64,000 nucleotides of DNA from Bacillota bacterium (lineage in GTDB: Bacteria > Bacillota > Bacilli > Paenibacillales > NBRC-103111), in the NCBI GenBank assembly GCA_023388055.1, contig JAEWGW010000016.1:124001-188000 (forward strand), written 5' to 3'. Positions 17,105 to 24,983 of the stretch are shown here, piece after piece. The notes under the pieces are model-generated. The model was given only the letters and a program-made list of their open reading frames with translations, searched no databases and was not told where the DNA came from. How positions within the stretch are numbered: position 1 is the stretch's first letter; every line of letters starts with the position of its first letter. A program made the translations under genes and the position numbers.

Positions 17105-17968
17105 ATGCAAGCAAAAGCACGGACAAAACAAACGCTGCTGGCCGTAGCTCTGCTTCTTCTTGCCGGAGCGGTCAGCGGGTGCGGACGCACCTTGCCCACC
17201 ATTGACGCCGCTACACTGGACTTGCGCAAAGCGACGCTGGTCCTGGCAGGCGCCTCCCTCACACCGGAGGAAACGGAAGAAATCCGCAGAGCCGCCGGTG
17301 AAAAAGCGGCTGCTGAGAAAATTGCGTTGGAATTTGTCGCAAATTCGTCAACCAATCCGGACGATCTGGCGTCTATTATAGGGAAGGGCAAATTTGACAG
17401 CATCATCGGCGCTGGCAGCGAATTGGCTCCGCCGCTTTCCCAGCTGGCCGTTAATGATCCCGCTACCCCGTTTGTTCTGCTGGGCAATGGGATTACTGCT
17501 GCTGTTCCGGATCAGATTCCTGCCAATATGCTCCTCAAAAAATTGGATGATACCCGCAAAACCGGGCTTTGGGACAATTGGGTCCAGCTTCAGAAGGCTT
17601 CCGGATTGACAGTGTTGTGGATTCAGAAAACCGGTTCCCCCGTTCCGGCGGAATGGTCGCCTTCGGAGGAAGCGGATAAGGTGCTCTCCCTGGATATTTA
17701 TCCCGGAGACAGCTGGTTTCCGCAGCTGACCTATCAAGTGTCGGCGGTTAAGCCGAACATGATCGCGTTGTATACCACGGTGGATGATACTGTTTTGGCC
17801 AAGATCAAAACGCTGAAGCTGCCGGTGGTGGATACGGTGGCAGGACTTTCGGCCCAGTACCGGTGGAGCAGTATCCTGCCGGAGGTTATCGCAGCTTCCT
17901 TAGGCCCCGCCCCAAAAGGCGGAACCGAGCTGTACAGTCCTGAAGAGGCTGTAATTAACCGCAAATAA
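17105..17968 (+). CDS. Putative lipoprotein, Bmp/Med-like fold possible
   Basis: A 287-residue exported protein with a lipobox: ALLLLAGAVSGC places the lipidated cysteine near residue 26. The mature part has alternating strand-like segments (LRKATLVLAGASLT, FDSIIGAGSELAPPLS, PFVLLGNGI, MIALYTTVD) reminiscent of periplasmic-binding or Bmp/Med-type lipoproteins, but no motif is decisive. AAAGGAG lies 11 bases before the ATG, and an extended -10 (TGTTATACT, 17037-17045) is a plausible promoter. There is no neighbouring ABC transporter, so it is unlikely to be part of a standard uptake system. It sits between ymfJ and ymfK, a position empty in B. subtilis. Function unknown. Confidence 0.7.
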   Translation: MQAKARTKQTLLAVALLLLAGAVSGCGRTLPTIDAATLDLRKATLVLAGASLTPEETEEIRRAAGEKAAAEKIALEFVANSSTNPDDLASIIGKGKFDSIIGAGSELAPPLSQLAVNDPATPFVLLGNGITAAVPDQIPANMLLKKLDDTRKTGLWDNWVQLQKASGLTVLWIQKTGSPVPAEWSPSEEADKVLSLDIYPGDSWFPQLTYQVSAVKPNMIALYTTVDDTVLAKIKTLKLPVVDTVAGLSAQYRWSSILPEVIAASLGPAPKGGTELYSPEEAVINRK

Positions 17969-18073
17969 TTCCTGTTGACAGGTGAAGGATAATGGAGAAC
18001 CCTGTAGAATAATCTATGATAAGAGGCCTTATTAAAAATAAAGAGGCCCTCAAACCGGCTTTACGGTTTTGAG

Positions 18074-18120
18074 GCTTCCATAACTTTATCTGGCCTGCGG
18101 CGTGGACCAAGTTATTTCAG
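18074..18120 (+). repeat. CTTCCATAACTT hairpin element, copy 2
   Basis: CTTCCATAACTT (18075-18086) and AAGTTAT (18109-18115) flank GGCCTGCGGCGTGGACC. It aligns with the copy at 8272-8318 over about 46 bp, but the outer part of the right arm has decayed. An additional hairpin (CCTCAAACCG with CGGTTTTGAGG, 18048-18074) abuts it upstream. A partial resemblance (GGCCTGCGGCATAGACCA) occurs at 29131-29148 before ymdB. Confidence 0.65.
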
Positions 18121-18126
18121 AATGGG

Positions 18127-18903
18127 ATGTGTACATACACAATGACAATGAATCAATGGTATATGGAATATAGAATCCACAAGAACCGCCCGGGACTTTT
18201 GGGGGACTTGGCGTCCATTATGGGTATGCTTGAAATCAATATTATTACCATCAACGGGGTGGAGGACCGCACCCGCGGGCTTCTGCTGCAGACGGACGAT
18301 GATGAAAAAATCGAAATTTTGGGTAAAATGTTAAGAAAGGTGGATAATATAACCGTTACCGCCTTACGCGCACCCAAGCTGGTGGATGTATTAGCCATCC
18401 GTCACGGCCGTTATATCGAGCGGGACTCCGATGACCGCAAAACCTTCCGATTTACCAGGGATGAGCTGGGGCTTCTGGTGGACTTCCTCGGCGAAATCTT
18501 CAAGAAGGACGGGAATCAGGTGGTGGGCCTGCGGGGGATGCCCCGTGTAGGCAAAACCGAATCCATTATTGCGGGAAGCGTATGCGCCAACAAACGCTGG
18601 ACCTTCGTATCCTCCACGCTGCTGCGGCAGACGGTGCGCAGCCAGCTGTCCGAGGATGAGATGAACCCGCATAATCTCTTCATTATAGACGGAATCGTCT
18701 CCACCATCCGCTCTAACGAAAAGCACCATACTCTGCTTCAGGAAATCATGAGTGCTCCGTCCACCAAGGTCATTGAGCACCCTGACATATTTGTACGGGA
18801 ATCGGAATACGACTACAGCACCTTTGACTACATTATTGAGCTGCGCAATACGCCCGATGAGGAAATTATTATTGATATTCCATCCTCCTACGATGGTTAT
18901 TAG
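18127..18903 (+). CDS. ymfK: DUF3388 protein YmfK (ACT-like domain plus P-loop-like motif)
   Basis: A 258-residue protein with an N-terminal ACT-type fold (EYRIHKNRPGLLGDLASIMG, then INIITINGVEDRTRGLLL). A region with a P-loop-like GLRGMPRVGKTESIIAG (about residues 139-155) and FIIDGIV, which could serve as a Walker B, follows. It matches YmfK in synteny and general layout. Function unknown; a ligand-sensing nucleotide-binding protein is one reading. Several in-frame ATGs (18127, 18142, 18148) are available and none has a clear Shine-Dalgarno sequence. The proposed start lies in a perfect 14-bp palindrome TGTGTACATACACA (18128-18141) directly after the hairpin element, so the initiation site is uncertain. 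Confidence 0.82.
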   Translation: MCTYTMTMNQWYMEYRIHKNRPGLLGDLASIMGMLEINIITINGVEDRTRGLLLQTDDDEKIEILGKMLRKVDNITVTALRAPKLVDVLAIRHGRYIERDSDDRKTFRFTRDELGLLVDFLGEIFKKDGNQVVGLRGMPRVGKTESIIAGSVCANKRWTFVSSTLLRQTVRSQLSEDEMNPHNLFIIDGIVSTIRSNEKHHTLLQEIMSAPSTKVIEHPDIFVRESEYDYSTFDYIIELRNTPDEEIIIDIPSSYDGY

Positions 18904-18970
18904 AGTAACAGAATGACGCCTGCACGACTGGGTGAGTAAGGCATTTTAATAGATACGGAGGTGAAATTGT

Positions 18971-19831
18971 TTGTCCGAGTTAGGTCAGTTGTTAAAGAAG
19001 GCAAGACTGGAGCAGGGCATCAGCCTGGATCAGCTTCAGGAAACAACCAAAATCCGGAAACGTTATCTGGAGGCTATTGAGGAAGGGGATTACAAATCGC
19101 TTCCGGGCAACTTCTATGTCCGGGCATTTATCAAAAGCTATGCAGAGGCTGTAGGGCTCGACCCTACCGAGGTGCTGTCCATGTACCGCAACGTATTCCC
19201 GGATACGAATGTCGGAACGGTTACGGAGAGCCTGTCCCCTAAACGCACCATCACCAAACGTTCGGACAAGTGGAGCAAGTTCGCCACGGGTGTAATGCTG
19301 GCTTCGTTTTTTCTGCTGATTGTGGGGCTGATTTATTATTTTGCCTACCGCAATCATGACGGTATCAACCAGTCCGTTAACGGCAGTAATTCCTCACCCA
19401 TTACGGATAAAGTAGCTACCGTCAACCCCAACGGTTCCCCGGCCGGGGGGACCGTGGAGGTGAAGTCTGCGGCGACGCCTTCGCCTACTCCTGTGCAGCC
19501 CGAGCTGAAGCTGGTCAAGAGTGAAGGGAATATGGATTATTATCAGCTGACTAACGCGGCTTCACTCAGTCTCGAAATGACCCTGACCGGTACCGACTGC
19601 TGGTTCCAGATCGATAAGCTGACACCGAACGGAAACATCTTTGACCATTCCATGATCGAGCAGGGCAATCTGGCCAAGCTGGGCTCCCCGCGGAAATGGG
19701 AGTCCGACCAGCCGGTTTTTATGAACATTGGCTTGCCTAAAGCCATTGAGCTGAAGGTGAATGGCATTGTTGTTCCGCTGGGTGAAATCTCGAACCCCAA
19801 AAAGCTGCAAATCCAAGCTGCAGGCTTGTAA
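18971..19831 (+). CDS. ymfM: RodZ/YmfM-type helix-turn-helix membrane protein
   Basis: A 286-residue bitopic protein. Residues 1-70 form a Cro/CI-like HTH_25 domain (LGQLLKKARLEQGISLDQLQ ... YVRAFIKSYAEAVGLDP), one transmembrane helix spans about 104-127, and a C-terminal extracytoplasmic DUF4115 domain follows. This is the RodZ architecture, a cell-shape protein that links MreB filaments to the wall-synthesis machinery. In B. subtilis ymfM lies upstream of pgsA as here, though here yajQ and rimO intervene. TTG is the start; GGAGGTG at 18957-18963 is 7 bases before it. Confidence 0.88.
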   Translation: MSELGQLLKKARLEQGISLDQLQETTKIRKRYLEAIEEGDYKSLPGNFYVRAFIKSYAEAVGLDPTEVLSMYRNVFPDTNVGTVTESLSPKRTITKRSDKWSKFATGVMLASFFLLIVGLIYYFAYRNHDGINQSVNGSNSSPITDKVATVNPNGSPAGGTVEVKSAATPSPTPVQPELKLVKSEGNMDYYQLTNAASLSLEMTLTGTDCWFQIDKLTPNGNIFDHSMIEQGNLAKLGSPRKWESDQPVFMNIGLPKAIELKVNGIVVPLGEISNPKKLQIQAAGL

Positions 19832-19912
19832 TCCAAGCATGCATAGGGTTGGAGATATTGGGCATCCTACTCACTGGTGACACATTTCACTAAAAGTGAG
19901 GCATGATGCGCA

Positions 19913-20074
19913 ATGACAGTGAGCTGGATAGTAACCGGGCTTGGCATTGTGGTGAGCCTGCTGGGCTGGTACCTGACACCTGATGCTTGGGGATACGGCA
20001 TCTTCGGCTTTGGTCTCGCCCATATTGTTTTGGGGATTCTGGACATGTTCCGGGAGCCGGCAAGGAATAAATAA
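19913..20074 (+). CDS. Small two-helix membrane protein (53 residues)
   Basis: A short frame beginning MTVSWIVTGLGIVVSLLGWY and ending MFREPARNK. Two hydrophobic stretches (about residues 3-19 and 28-46) separated by LTPDAWG are typical of a small two-pass inner-membrane protein. AGTGAGG lies about 10 bases before the ATG, and a terminator follows closely after the stop, both of which support a real gene. It lies just after rodZ/ymfM and could be co-transcribed with it. I do not recognise the family and no function can be given. Confidence 0.6.
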   Translation: MTVSWIVTGLGIVVSLLGWYLTPDAWGYGIFGFGLAHIVLGILDMFREPARNK

Positions 20075-20092
20075 ATAAACGGTGATTGGGTG

Positions 20093-20125
20093 AGGCATTT
20101 CCGCCAACGGGGATGCCTTTTCTTT
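20093..20125 (+). terminator. Rho-independent terminator before yajQ
   Basis: AGGCAT and ATGCCT form the stem with inner CC/GG pairs, followed by TTTCTTTG. Confidence 0.65.
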
Positions 20126-20208
20126 GTCTCCAATTATTGCTATACTTAACTACTAGTTGAAGTTCTCCCCAAATTATTTCTCGATGAAAGAAGGGACGTG
20201 TTTTACGT

Positions 20209-20700
20209 ATGGCAGCAGATAATTCGTTTGATATTGTATCCAAGGTGGATATGCAGGAAGTCAATAATGCCATCAACCAGGCGCAGAAGGAAATCGACAC
20301 CCGGTTTGATTTTAAAAACAGCAAATCCAGCATTGCGTTGGAAAAAGAAGAGATTGCCCTTGTTTCCGACGATGAATTCAAATTGCAGAACGTCGTGGAT
20401 ATTCTCCAGTCGAAGCTGACCAAACGGGGAATCTCCATTAAAAATTTGGAATATGGGAAGGTGGAGCCTGCCTCCGGGGCTACCGTCCGCCAGAAGATCA
20501 AGCTGCAGCAAGGAATTTCTCAAGATATCGCGAAGAAGATTAATACTCTGATCAAGGATACCAAGCTGAAGGTACAGACCCAGATCCAGGGGGATCAAAT
20601 CCGTGTTACCGGCAAGAGCCGCGACGATCTGCAACGGGTGATTCACCTTTTGAAGGAAGAGGATCTGCCCGTCGAGCTGCAGTTTCTTAATTTCCGGTAG
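20209..20700 (+). CDS. yajQ: YajQ-family nucleotide-binding protein
   Basis: A 163-residue UPF0234/YajQ protein, complete in length. The two ferredoxin-like halves are recognisable: FDIVSKVDMQEVNNAINQAQ and FDFKNSKSSIALEKEEI in the first, KKINTLIKDTKLKVQTQIQG and VTGKSRDDLQRVIHLL in the second, ending in LPVELQFLNFR. Family members bind RNA or nucleotides, and a Xanthomonas homologue binds cyclic di-GMP and acts with a LysR regulator; whether this one does is unknown. An extended -10 (TGCTATACT, 20138-20146) is a plausible promoter. Confidence 0.92.
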   Translation: MAADNSFDIVSKVDMQEVNNAINQAQKEIDTRFDFKNSKSSIALEKEEIALVSDDEFKLQNVVDILQSKLTKRGISIKNLEYGKVEPASGATVRQKIKLQQGISQDIAKKINTLIKDTKLKVQTQIQGDQIRVTGKSRDDLQRVIHLLKEEDLPVELQFLNFR

Positions 20701-20718
20701 TCGTTATGCCGGCCCTCG

Positions 20719-20748
20719 GCTCCACATTGTGGGGCTGTTTGCATTTTT
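20719..20748 (+). terminator. Weak terminator-like hairpin after yajQ
   Basis: GCTCCAC and GTGGGGC pair around ATT, followed by a T-rich but interrupted tract that runs into the rimO promoter -35 box. Confidence 0.4.
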
Positions 20749-20775
20749 GACACCCGGTTTTTGTTGTATTATACT
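20747..20775 (+). promoter_or_regulatory. Sigma-A promoter of rimO-pgsA
   Basis: TTGACA (20747-20752), a 17-base spacer and TATACT (20770-20775): consensus -35 and a near-consensus -10. It is the best sigma-A promoter in the window. Confidence 0.9.
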
Positions 20776-20863
20776 TTTTGAGGATAGGAGCCCTATGCCG
20801 GCGAAGAAGCGGTGTGGGCCCGGAATAAGCAATTTTTAGATTATGATTTGGGGGATTGCAGGG

Positions 20864-22192
20864 ATGTCTGAGAAAATCAAGGTTGTTACCCTTGGATGTG
20901 ACAAGAATCTCGTAGATTCGGAGATTATGTCCGGGCTGATTCATGAACGCGGGTACACCCTTGTTGAGGACCGTGAAGAAGCGACTGTTATCATTGTGAA
21001 TACATGCGGCTTTATTGATGCGGCGAAGGAAGAATCGGTGAATACTATTCTGGACCTGGCCGAGCTGAAGGAAACTGCTTCCTTGAAGGCACTCATCGTT
21101 TCGGGCTGTCTGACTCAACGATACAAGGATGAGCTGATGCAGGAGATGCCCGAGATCGACGGCATTGTCGGCACTGGGGATTTTGACAAAATTACTGATA
21201 TTATTGATGAGGCGTTGGCCGGTGCGAAACCCAGCTATGTGGGGAACCCGGTTTTTAACTATGATGCGGTGCTGCCCCGAAAGGTGTCTGGTCCCCGCTA
21301 TTCGGCCCATATCAAAATTGCCGAGGGCTGCGATAATGCCTGTACCTTCTGCAGCATTCCCATTATGCGCGGCAAGTTTCACAGCCGTTCTATGGAATCC
21401 ATCGTGGCGGAGGCGGCCAATCTGGCTTCCCAGGGAGTCCGGGAGATCAGCCTGATCGCACAGGATTCCACCAATTACGGCATGGATCTGTATGAGCGCT
21501 TTGCGTTGCCTGAGCTGATGGAGAAGCTGACCCTGGTTCCCGGAGTGGATTGGGTACGGCTGCACTATGCGTATCCGGGATTCTTTACGGACGAGCTGAT
21601 TGATGTGATTGCCAACAATCCTAAAATATGCAAATATGTGGATATGCCTCTGCAGCATAGCGAGGACTCCATTCTGAAGCGGATGCGTCGTCCGGGCAGA
21701 GGCCGGGATACGCGGGAGCTGCTCCAGAAGATCCGCAGCCGGATTCCCGGAGTTGCGCTCCGCACCTCGCTGATTGTCGGGTTCCCCGGAGAAACCGAGG
21801 AGGACTTCGAGAAGCTGAAGCAGTTTGTGGAGGAAATCCAATTCGACAAGCTGGGCGTATTTACCTATTCCCAGGAGCAGGACACACCCGCAGCGCGGCT
21901 TCCGGATCAGATCCCGGAGGAGCTGAAGGAAGCCCGGGCGAATGAGCTGATGGAGCTGCAGCGGCAGATTTCCAACAGCCGGAACGGCGGGCGGGTCGGC
22001 GAGGAGCTGGAGGTGCTGCTGGAGCGTTATGACGGCCGCAACGACGTATATGTAGGACGTTCGCAGTATGACGCCCCGGAAATCGACGGCGAAGTGTTCG
22101 TTTCCGGCTACAAGGGCAATATCGGCGATATCGTGAAGGTGAAAGTAACCCATTCCTTTGAGTTCGACCTTGCCGGGGAGGCGATCGCATGA
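20864..22192 (+). CDS. rimO: Ribosomal protein S12 methylthiotransferase
   Basis: Radical SAM enzyme that installs a methylthio group on an aspartate of ribosomal protein S12. The protein (442 residues) has the N-terminal UPF0004 domain with three cluster cysteines (VVTLGCDKNLVDSE, NTCGFIDAAKEES, SGCLTQRY), the radical SAM motif CDNACTFCSIP, and a C-terminal TRAM domain near residues 375-440. The DKNLVDSE variant distinguishes RimO from MiaB. ATG 20864 has GGGGGA 8 bases upstream; an in-frame ATG at 20843 has none. It overlaps pgsA by ATGA. The promoter lies just upstream. Confidence 0.95.
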   Translation: MSEKIKVVTLGCDKNLVDSEIMSGLIHERGYTLVEDREEATVIIVNTCGFIDAAKEESVNTILDLAELKETASLKALIVSGCLTQRYKDELMQEMPEIDGIVGTGDFDKITDIIDEALAGAKPSYVGNPVFNYDAVLPRKVSGPRYSAHIKIAEGCDNACTFCSIPIMRGKFHSRSMESIVAEAANLASQGVREISLIAQDSTNYGMDLYERFALPELMEKLTLVPGVDWVRLHYAYPGFFTDELIDVIANNPKICKYVDMPLQHSEDSILKRMRRPGRGRDTRELLQKIRSRIPGVALRTSLIVGFPGETEEDFEKLKQFVEEIQFDKLGVFTYSQEQDTPAARLPDQIPEELKEARANELMELQRQISNSRNGGRVGEELEVLLERYDGRNDVYVGRSQYDAPEIDGEVFVSGYKGNIGDIVKVKVTHSFEFDLAGEAIA

Positions 22193-22767
22193 ATTTGGCC
22201 AACCGCATCACCATGGCCCGGATTTTTCTGGTTCCGTTAATCATGTTTTTTTTGCTGGTGAAGATGCCTTTGCCCAATCTGGTTATCGGTAATTTTGTTA
22301 TTTCCTACAATCAGGTGATCGCGGCGCTGATCTTCATTATTGCCGCCAGCACGGACAGTCTGGACGGCTACATTGCCAGAAAGCGGAAGCTTGTCACGAA
22401 TCTGGGCAAGCTTCTCGATCCGCTGGCCGATAAGCTGCTAGTGACGGCAGTGCTGGTATCTTTGGTGGAAATGGATAAGGTAGGCGCGTTTATTGTCATC
22501 GTGATCATCAGCCGGGAGTTTGCCGTTACAGGCCTGCGCCAGATTGCCCTCTTGGAGGGAATTGTTTTGGCCGCGAGCAAGTGGGGTAAATGGAAAACAG
22601 CCACTCAGATCACGGCGATTATCGCACTCCTGCTGAACAATTTCCCGTTCCACTTCTTGAATTTCGATTTCGATTATTGGGCAAGCTGGGTGGCGGCATT
22701 AATCACCATCTACTCCGGCGTGGATTATTTCATCAAGAATAAGCATGTGATAAACGTTCATACATAA
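22189..22767 (+). CDS. pgsA: CDP-diacylglycerol--glycerol-3-phosphate 3-phosphatidyltransferase
   Basis: Membrane enzyme that makes phosphatidylglycerol phosphate. The CDP-alcohol phosphotransferase motif is complete: D56 and D59-G60 with AR, then G, D77 and D81 in DSLDGYIARKRK ... LGKLLDPLAD. Five or six hydrophobic segments fit a 192-residue PgsA. The start overlaps the rimO stop, so translation is coupled. In B. subtilis pgsA also precedes cinA and recA. Confidence 0.95.
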   Translation: MNLANRITMARIFLVPLIMFFLLVKMPLPNLVIGNFVISYNQVIAALIFIIAASTDSLDGYIARKRKLVTNLGKLLDPLADKLLVTAVLVSLVEMDKVGAFIVIVIISREFAVTGLRQIALLEGIVLAASKWGKWKTATQITAIIALLLNNFPFHFLNFDFDYWASWVAALITIYSGVDYFIKNKHVINVHT

Positions 22768-22792
22768 GGGCCTGTTGCACAGGTTCATGCAG

Positions 22793-22821
22793 AAGGGCTT
22801 TCCTCTACAGGAAGGCCTTTC
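22793..22821 (+). terminator. Probable terminator after pgsA
   Basis: AAGGGCTTTCCT and AGGAAGGCCTTT pair around CTAC with one offset; the T tract is short. Confidence 0.5.
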
Positions 22822-22859
22822 GCGTATGAGGGTTCATTTAGTCATGGAGGTGTTTTCTT

Positions 22860-24113
22860 GTGAAAGCGGAAATTATTGCAGTAGGCACGGAGCTTTTATT
22901 GGGGCAAATTGTGAATACCAACGCCCAGTTTCTGGCGGCGGAATGCGCCTCTATCGGCATTGATACATACTTCCAGACGGTTGTGGGCGATAACGAGCAG
23001 CGGCTTGTGGAGGCGCTGGACATTGCCTCGAAGCGGGCCGATCTGGTGATCTGTACAGGCGGACTGGGACCCACCCAGGATGATCTGACCAAGGATGTGC
23101 TGGGACGTTATCTCTCCCAAGCGCTGATCCTCCATGAGCCTTCCATGGAGCGCATTCGCAGCTTTTTCGAGACCCGGGGCGTCCATATGGTGGAAAGCAA
23201 TGCCCGGCAGGCGTTGATGCTGGAGGCCAGCGATCCTCTTCCCAATGATACCGGTCATGCAGTGGGAGTGGCTCTCGAGGCGGAGGGCTGCCGTTACATG
23301 CTGCTGCCCGGGCCGCCCAAGGAGATGAAGCCCATGTTTACGGGCTACGGCAAACCTTGGCTGCTCAAGGCGATGGGGGAGGAGCGCCCCTTGTATTCCC
23401 GCATGCTGAAGTTTGCCGGGATTGGGGAATCCACGCTGGAGCATGAGCTGCTGGATCTTATCGAAAGCCAGCAGGACCCGACCATTGCCCCGTATGCCAA
23501 GGAGGGCGAGGTTACCATCCGGCTGGCCACCAAAGCCTCCAATAAGGAGGAGGCGGACGGGAAGCTGCAGCCGGTGGAGGATGCCATCTGCAAACGAGTG
23601 GGACAGTATCTCTATGCCCGGGAGGATATCGGCATTGAAGAAGCAGTGCTCCGCCTCCTGAAGGAGCGGGGGGAGACGCTGGTGACGGCGGAGAGCTGCA
23701 CCGGCGGGCTGCTGTCGGATCTCCTGACCAGCCTCCCGGGGAGCTCTGCGGCCTTCAAGGGCGGCATTGTCAGCTACTCCAACGCGCTGAAGCACAAGCT
23801 GCTGGAGATCCCCATGGACGTGCTGGAGGGAGAAGGCGCGCCGGGGGCAGTGAGTGACCGCACCGCCGAGCTGATGGCAGCTAATCTGCGCAGCTCCCTG
23901 GATGCGGACTATGCGTTGTCGGTGACGGGTGTGGCCGGGCCGGATTCGTCGGAGGGTAAACCCGTGGGGCTGGTTTATATCGGTTTAGCCAAGCGTGACG
24001 GCCCCGTAGAGGTAATCAAGAACCGCCTAGGGGGCAGCAGGGAGATTGTGAAGCTGCGGGCCGCCAAACAGGCGCTGTACATGCTGTGGCGCCAGCTGGT
24101 GAGCCAAGACTAG
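22860..24113 (+). CDS. cinA: Competence/damage-inducible protein CinA (NMN deamidase-type)
   Basis: A 417-residue two-domain protein. The N-terminal MoaB/MogA-like domain holds MKAEIIAVGTELLLGQIVNT and ICTGGLGPTQDDLTKDV. The C-terminal CinA domain from about 255 has the NMN deamidase signature TAESCTGGLLSDLLTSLPGS and SVTGVAGPDSSEGKPVG. The family is linked to pyridine nucleotide salvage (nicotinamide mononucleotide deamidation, ADP-ribose hydrolysis) and is co-expressed with recA in competence in some Firmicutes. GTG is the start, with GGAGGTG (22846-22852) 7 bases before. Unlike most relatives, here recA does not follow closely but lies 1.25 kb downstream, beyond a repeat-rich gap. Confidence 0.95.
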   Translation: MKAEIIAVGTELLLGQIVNTNAQFLAAECASIGIDTYFQTVVGDNEQRLVEALDIASKRADLVICTGGLGPTQDDLTKDVLGRYLSQALILHEPSMERIRSFFETRGVHMVESNARQALMLEASDPLPNDTGHAVGVALEAEGCRYMLLPGPPKEMKPMFTGYGKPWLLKAMGEERPLYSRMLKFAGIGESTLEHELLDLIESQQDPTIAPYAKEGEVTIRLATKASNKEEADGKLQPVEDAICKRVGQYLYAREDIGIEEAVLRLLKERGETLVTAESCTGGLLSDLLTSLPGSSAAFKGGIVSYSNALKHKLLEIPMDVLEGEGAPGAVSDRTAELMAANLRSSLDADYALSVTGVAGPDSSEGKPVGLVYIGLAKRDGPVEVIKNRLGGSREIVKLRAAKQALYMLWRQLVSQD

Positions 24114-24248
24114 GCGGATTGCCTGCACAGGCTGTGAGGGCCGGTGGGGCGCGTATAGGGGCGGTGCGGAAGCTTGGAGCAGGCATGTGGCCGGAAATGG
24201 CGGTGTGTGTGGATGAAACGCGTCCGGTAAGCCAGGGAACTGCCGGGC

Positions 24249-24431
24249 TAACGGCGGCCACGGCTCTTATTTTGGCCAAATCGTTCCCTTGGAAAATCTA
24301 ACGGCGGCCAGCGCCGCTATTTGGCACTTTTTGCCCCTTAAACAGGCCAAAGACCTCAAATAGCGGCGCTCACTTCCGTTAGATTTTCAAACAGCCGATT
24401 CCAGGGCGAATAGCGGTGCTGGCTTCCGATA
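24249..24431 (+). repeat. 183-bp four-box palindromic element, copy B
   Basis: Direct boxes TAACGGCGG at 24249 and 24299, inverted boxes CTTCCGTTA at 24373-24381 and CTTCCGATA at 24423-24431, all spaced 50 bases within a pair. The inner arms pair strongly: AGCGCCGCTATTTG (24310-24323) with CAAATAGCGGCGCT (24357-24370), and GAAAATCTAACGG (24292-24304) with CCGTTAGATTTTC (24376-24388). Total length equals copies A and C. Confidence 0.78.
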
Positions 24432-24504
24432 GAATCACCCATGGCCTGGCGGCCATCGCCAGAAGTCAAAATGCCGGGGCGGATTCGGCACTTTCGTATA
24501 AATC

Positions 24505-24540
24505 GGCCAGACCCAACCGCTGTCGGCGGTGGGTCTGGCC
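24505..24540. repeat. 11-bp inverted repeat hairpin
   Basis: GGCCAGACCCA and TGGGTCTGGCC are perfect complements, with a partly paired 14-base loop. No T tract follows, so it is not an obvious terminator. Confidence 0.7.
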
Positions 24541-24746
24541 TGTCGCTACAGGGCATCACCTAGCGTCTATTGATACCGGTTTACCGCCTTCGGCCATCGC
24601 CCAGGGACTATGGGCACCGGTTATCGCTATCAGCTATTGCCTCCCAACAGTCTTCGTCCTATCGTTACCCAGCGCTTTCCTGGCGTGCGGCCACCACACT
24701 TGCTTCCGCCTCCGTTGCATTGAGAAACCACACAGCCCGCTGCCGC

Positions 24747-24929
24747 TAACGGAACTAGGGAGCGCTTAGAGAGTAAAATCGGGCTTTTTACTATTCTTAC
24801 GGAACTCAGCGCCCCTTAGCGCCCCTTTCCACGGCTCAACAGGTTGGTAACCGCCTCTTAGGGGCGGAGAGTTCCGTTACCCGGCGGAGATGCGGCTTTT
24901 TGCCGTCTAAGGGCTTCTAAGTTCCGTTA
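24747..24929 (+). repeat. 183-bp four-box palindromic element, copy C
   Basis: Direct boxes TAACGGAAC at 24747 and TTACGGAAC at 24797, inverted boxes GTTCCGTTA at 24871-24879 and 24921-24929, again 50 bases apart in each pair. Spacers differ from copy B, yet the total length is the same. Confidence 0.78.
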
Positions 24930-24951
24930 GGACGGAATCTGAGCGGCTTAC

Positions 24952-24983
24952 CCGTTCGCTAGCTCAACCGTTCGCTAGCTCAA
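24952..24983 (+). repeat. 16-bp tandem duplication
   Basis: CCGTTCGCTAGCTCAA occurs twice in immediate succession, with a partial third start (CCG). Two units only. Confidence 0.85.

Noticed and set aside
20687..22153. Long antisense open frame (488 codons) opposite rimO
   Set aside because: It mirrors the whole rimO gene, has no recognisable protein motif or ribosome site, and such shadows are common in GC-rich genes. Similar antisense frames opposite korA (31875-33314), resB (61500-62759) and ribH-scpA (53170-54345) were rejected for the same reason.
24416..24769. 117-codon frame in the cinA-recA gap
   Set aside because: No Shine-Dalgarno sequence, no domain-like pattern, and it runs across the repeat elements and the hairpin.
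24952..24983. Tandem 16-bp repeat as a CRISPR remnant
   Set aside because: The units are directly adjacent with no spacers, only two copies exist, and there are no cas genes.
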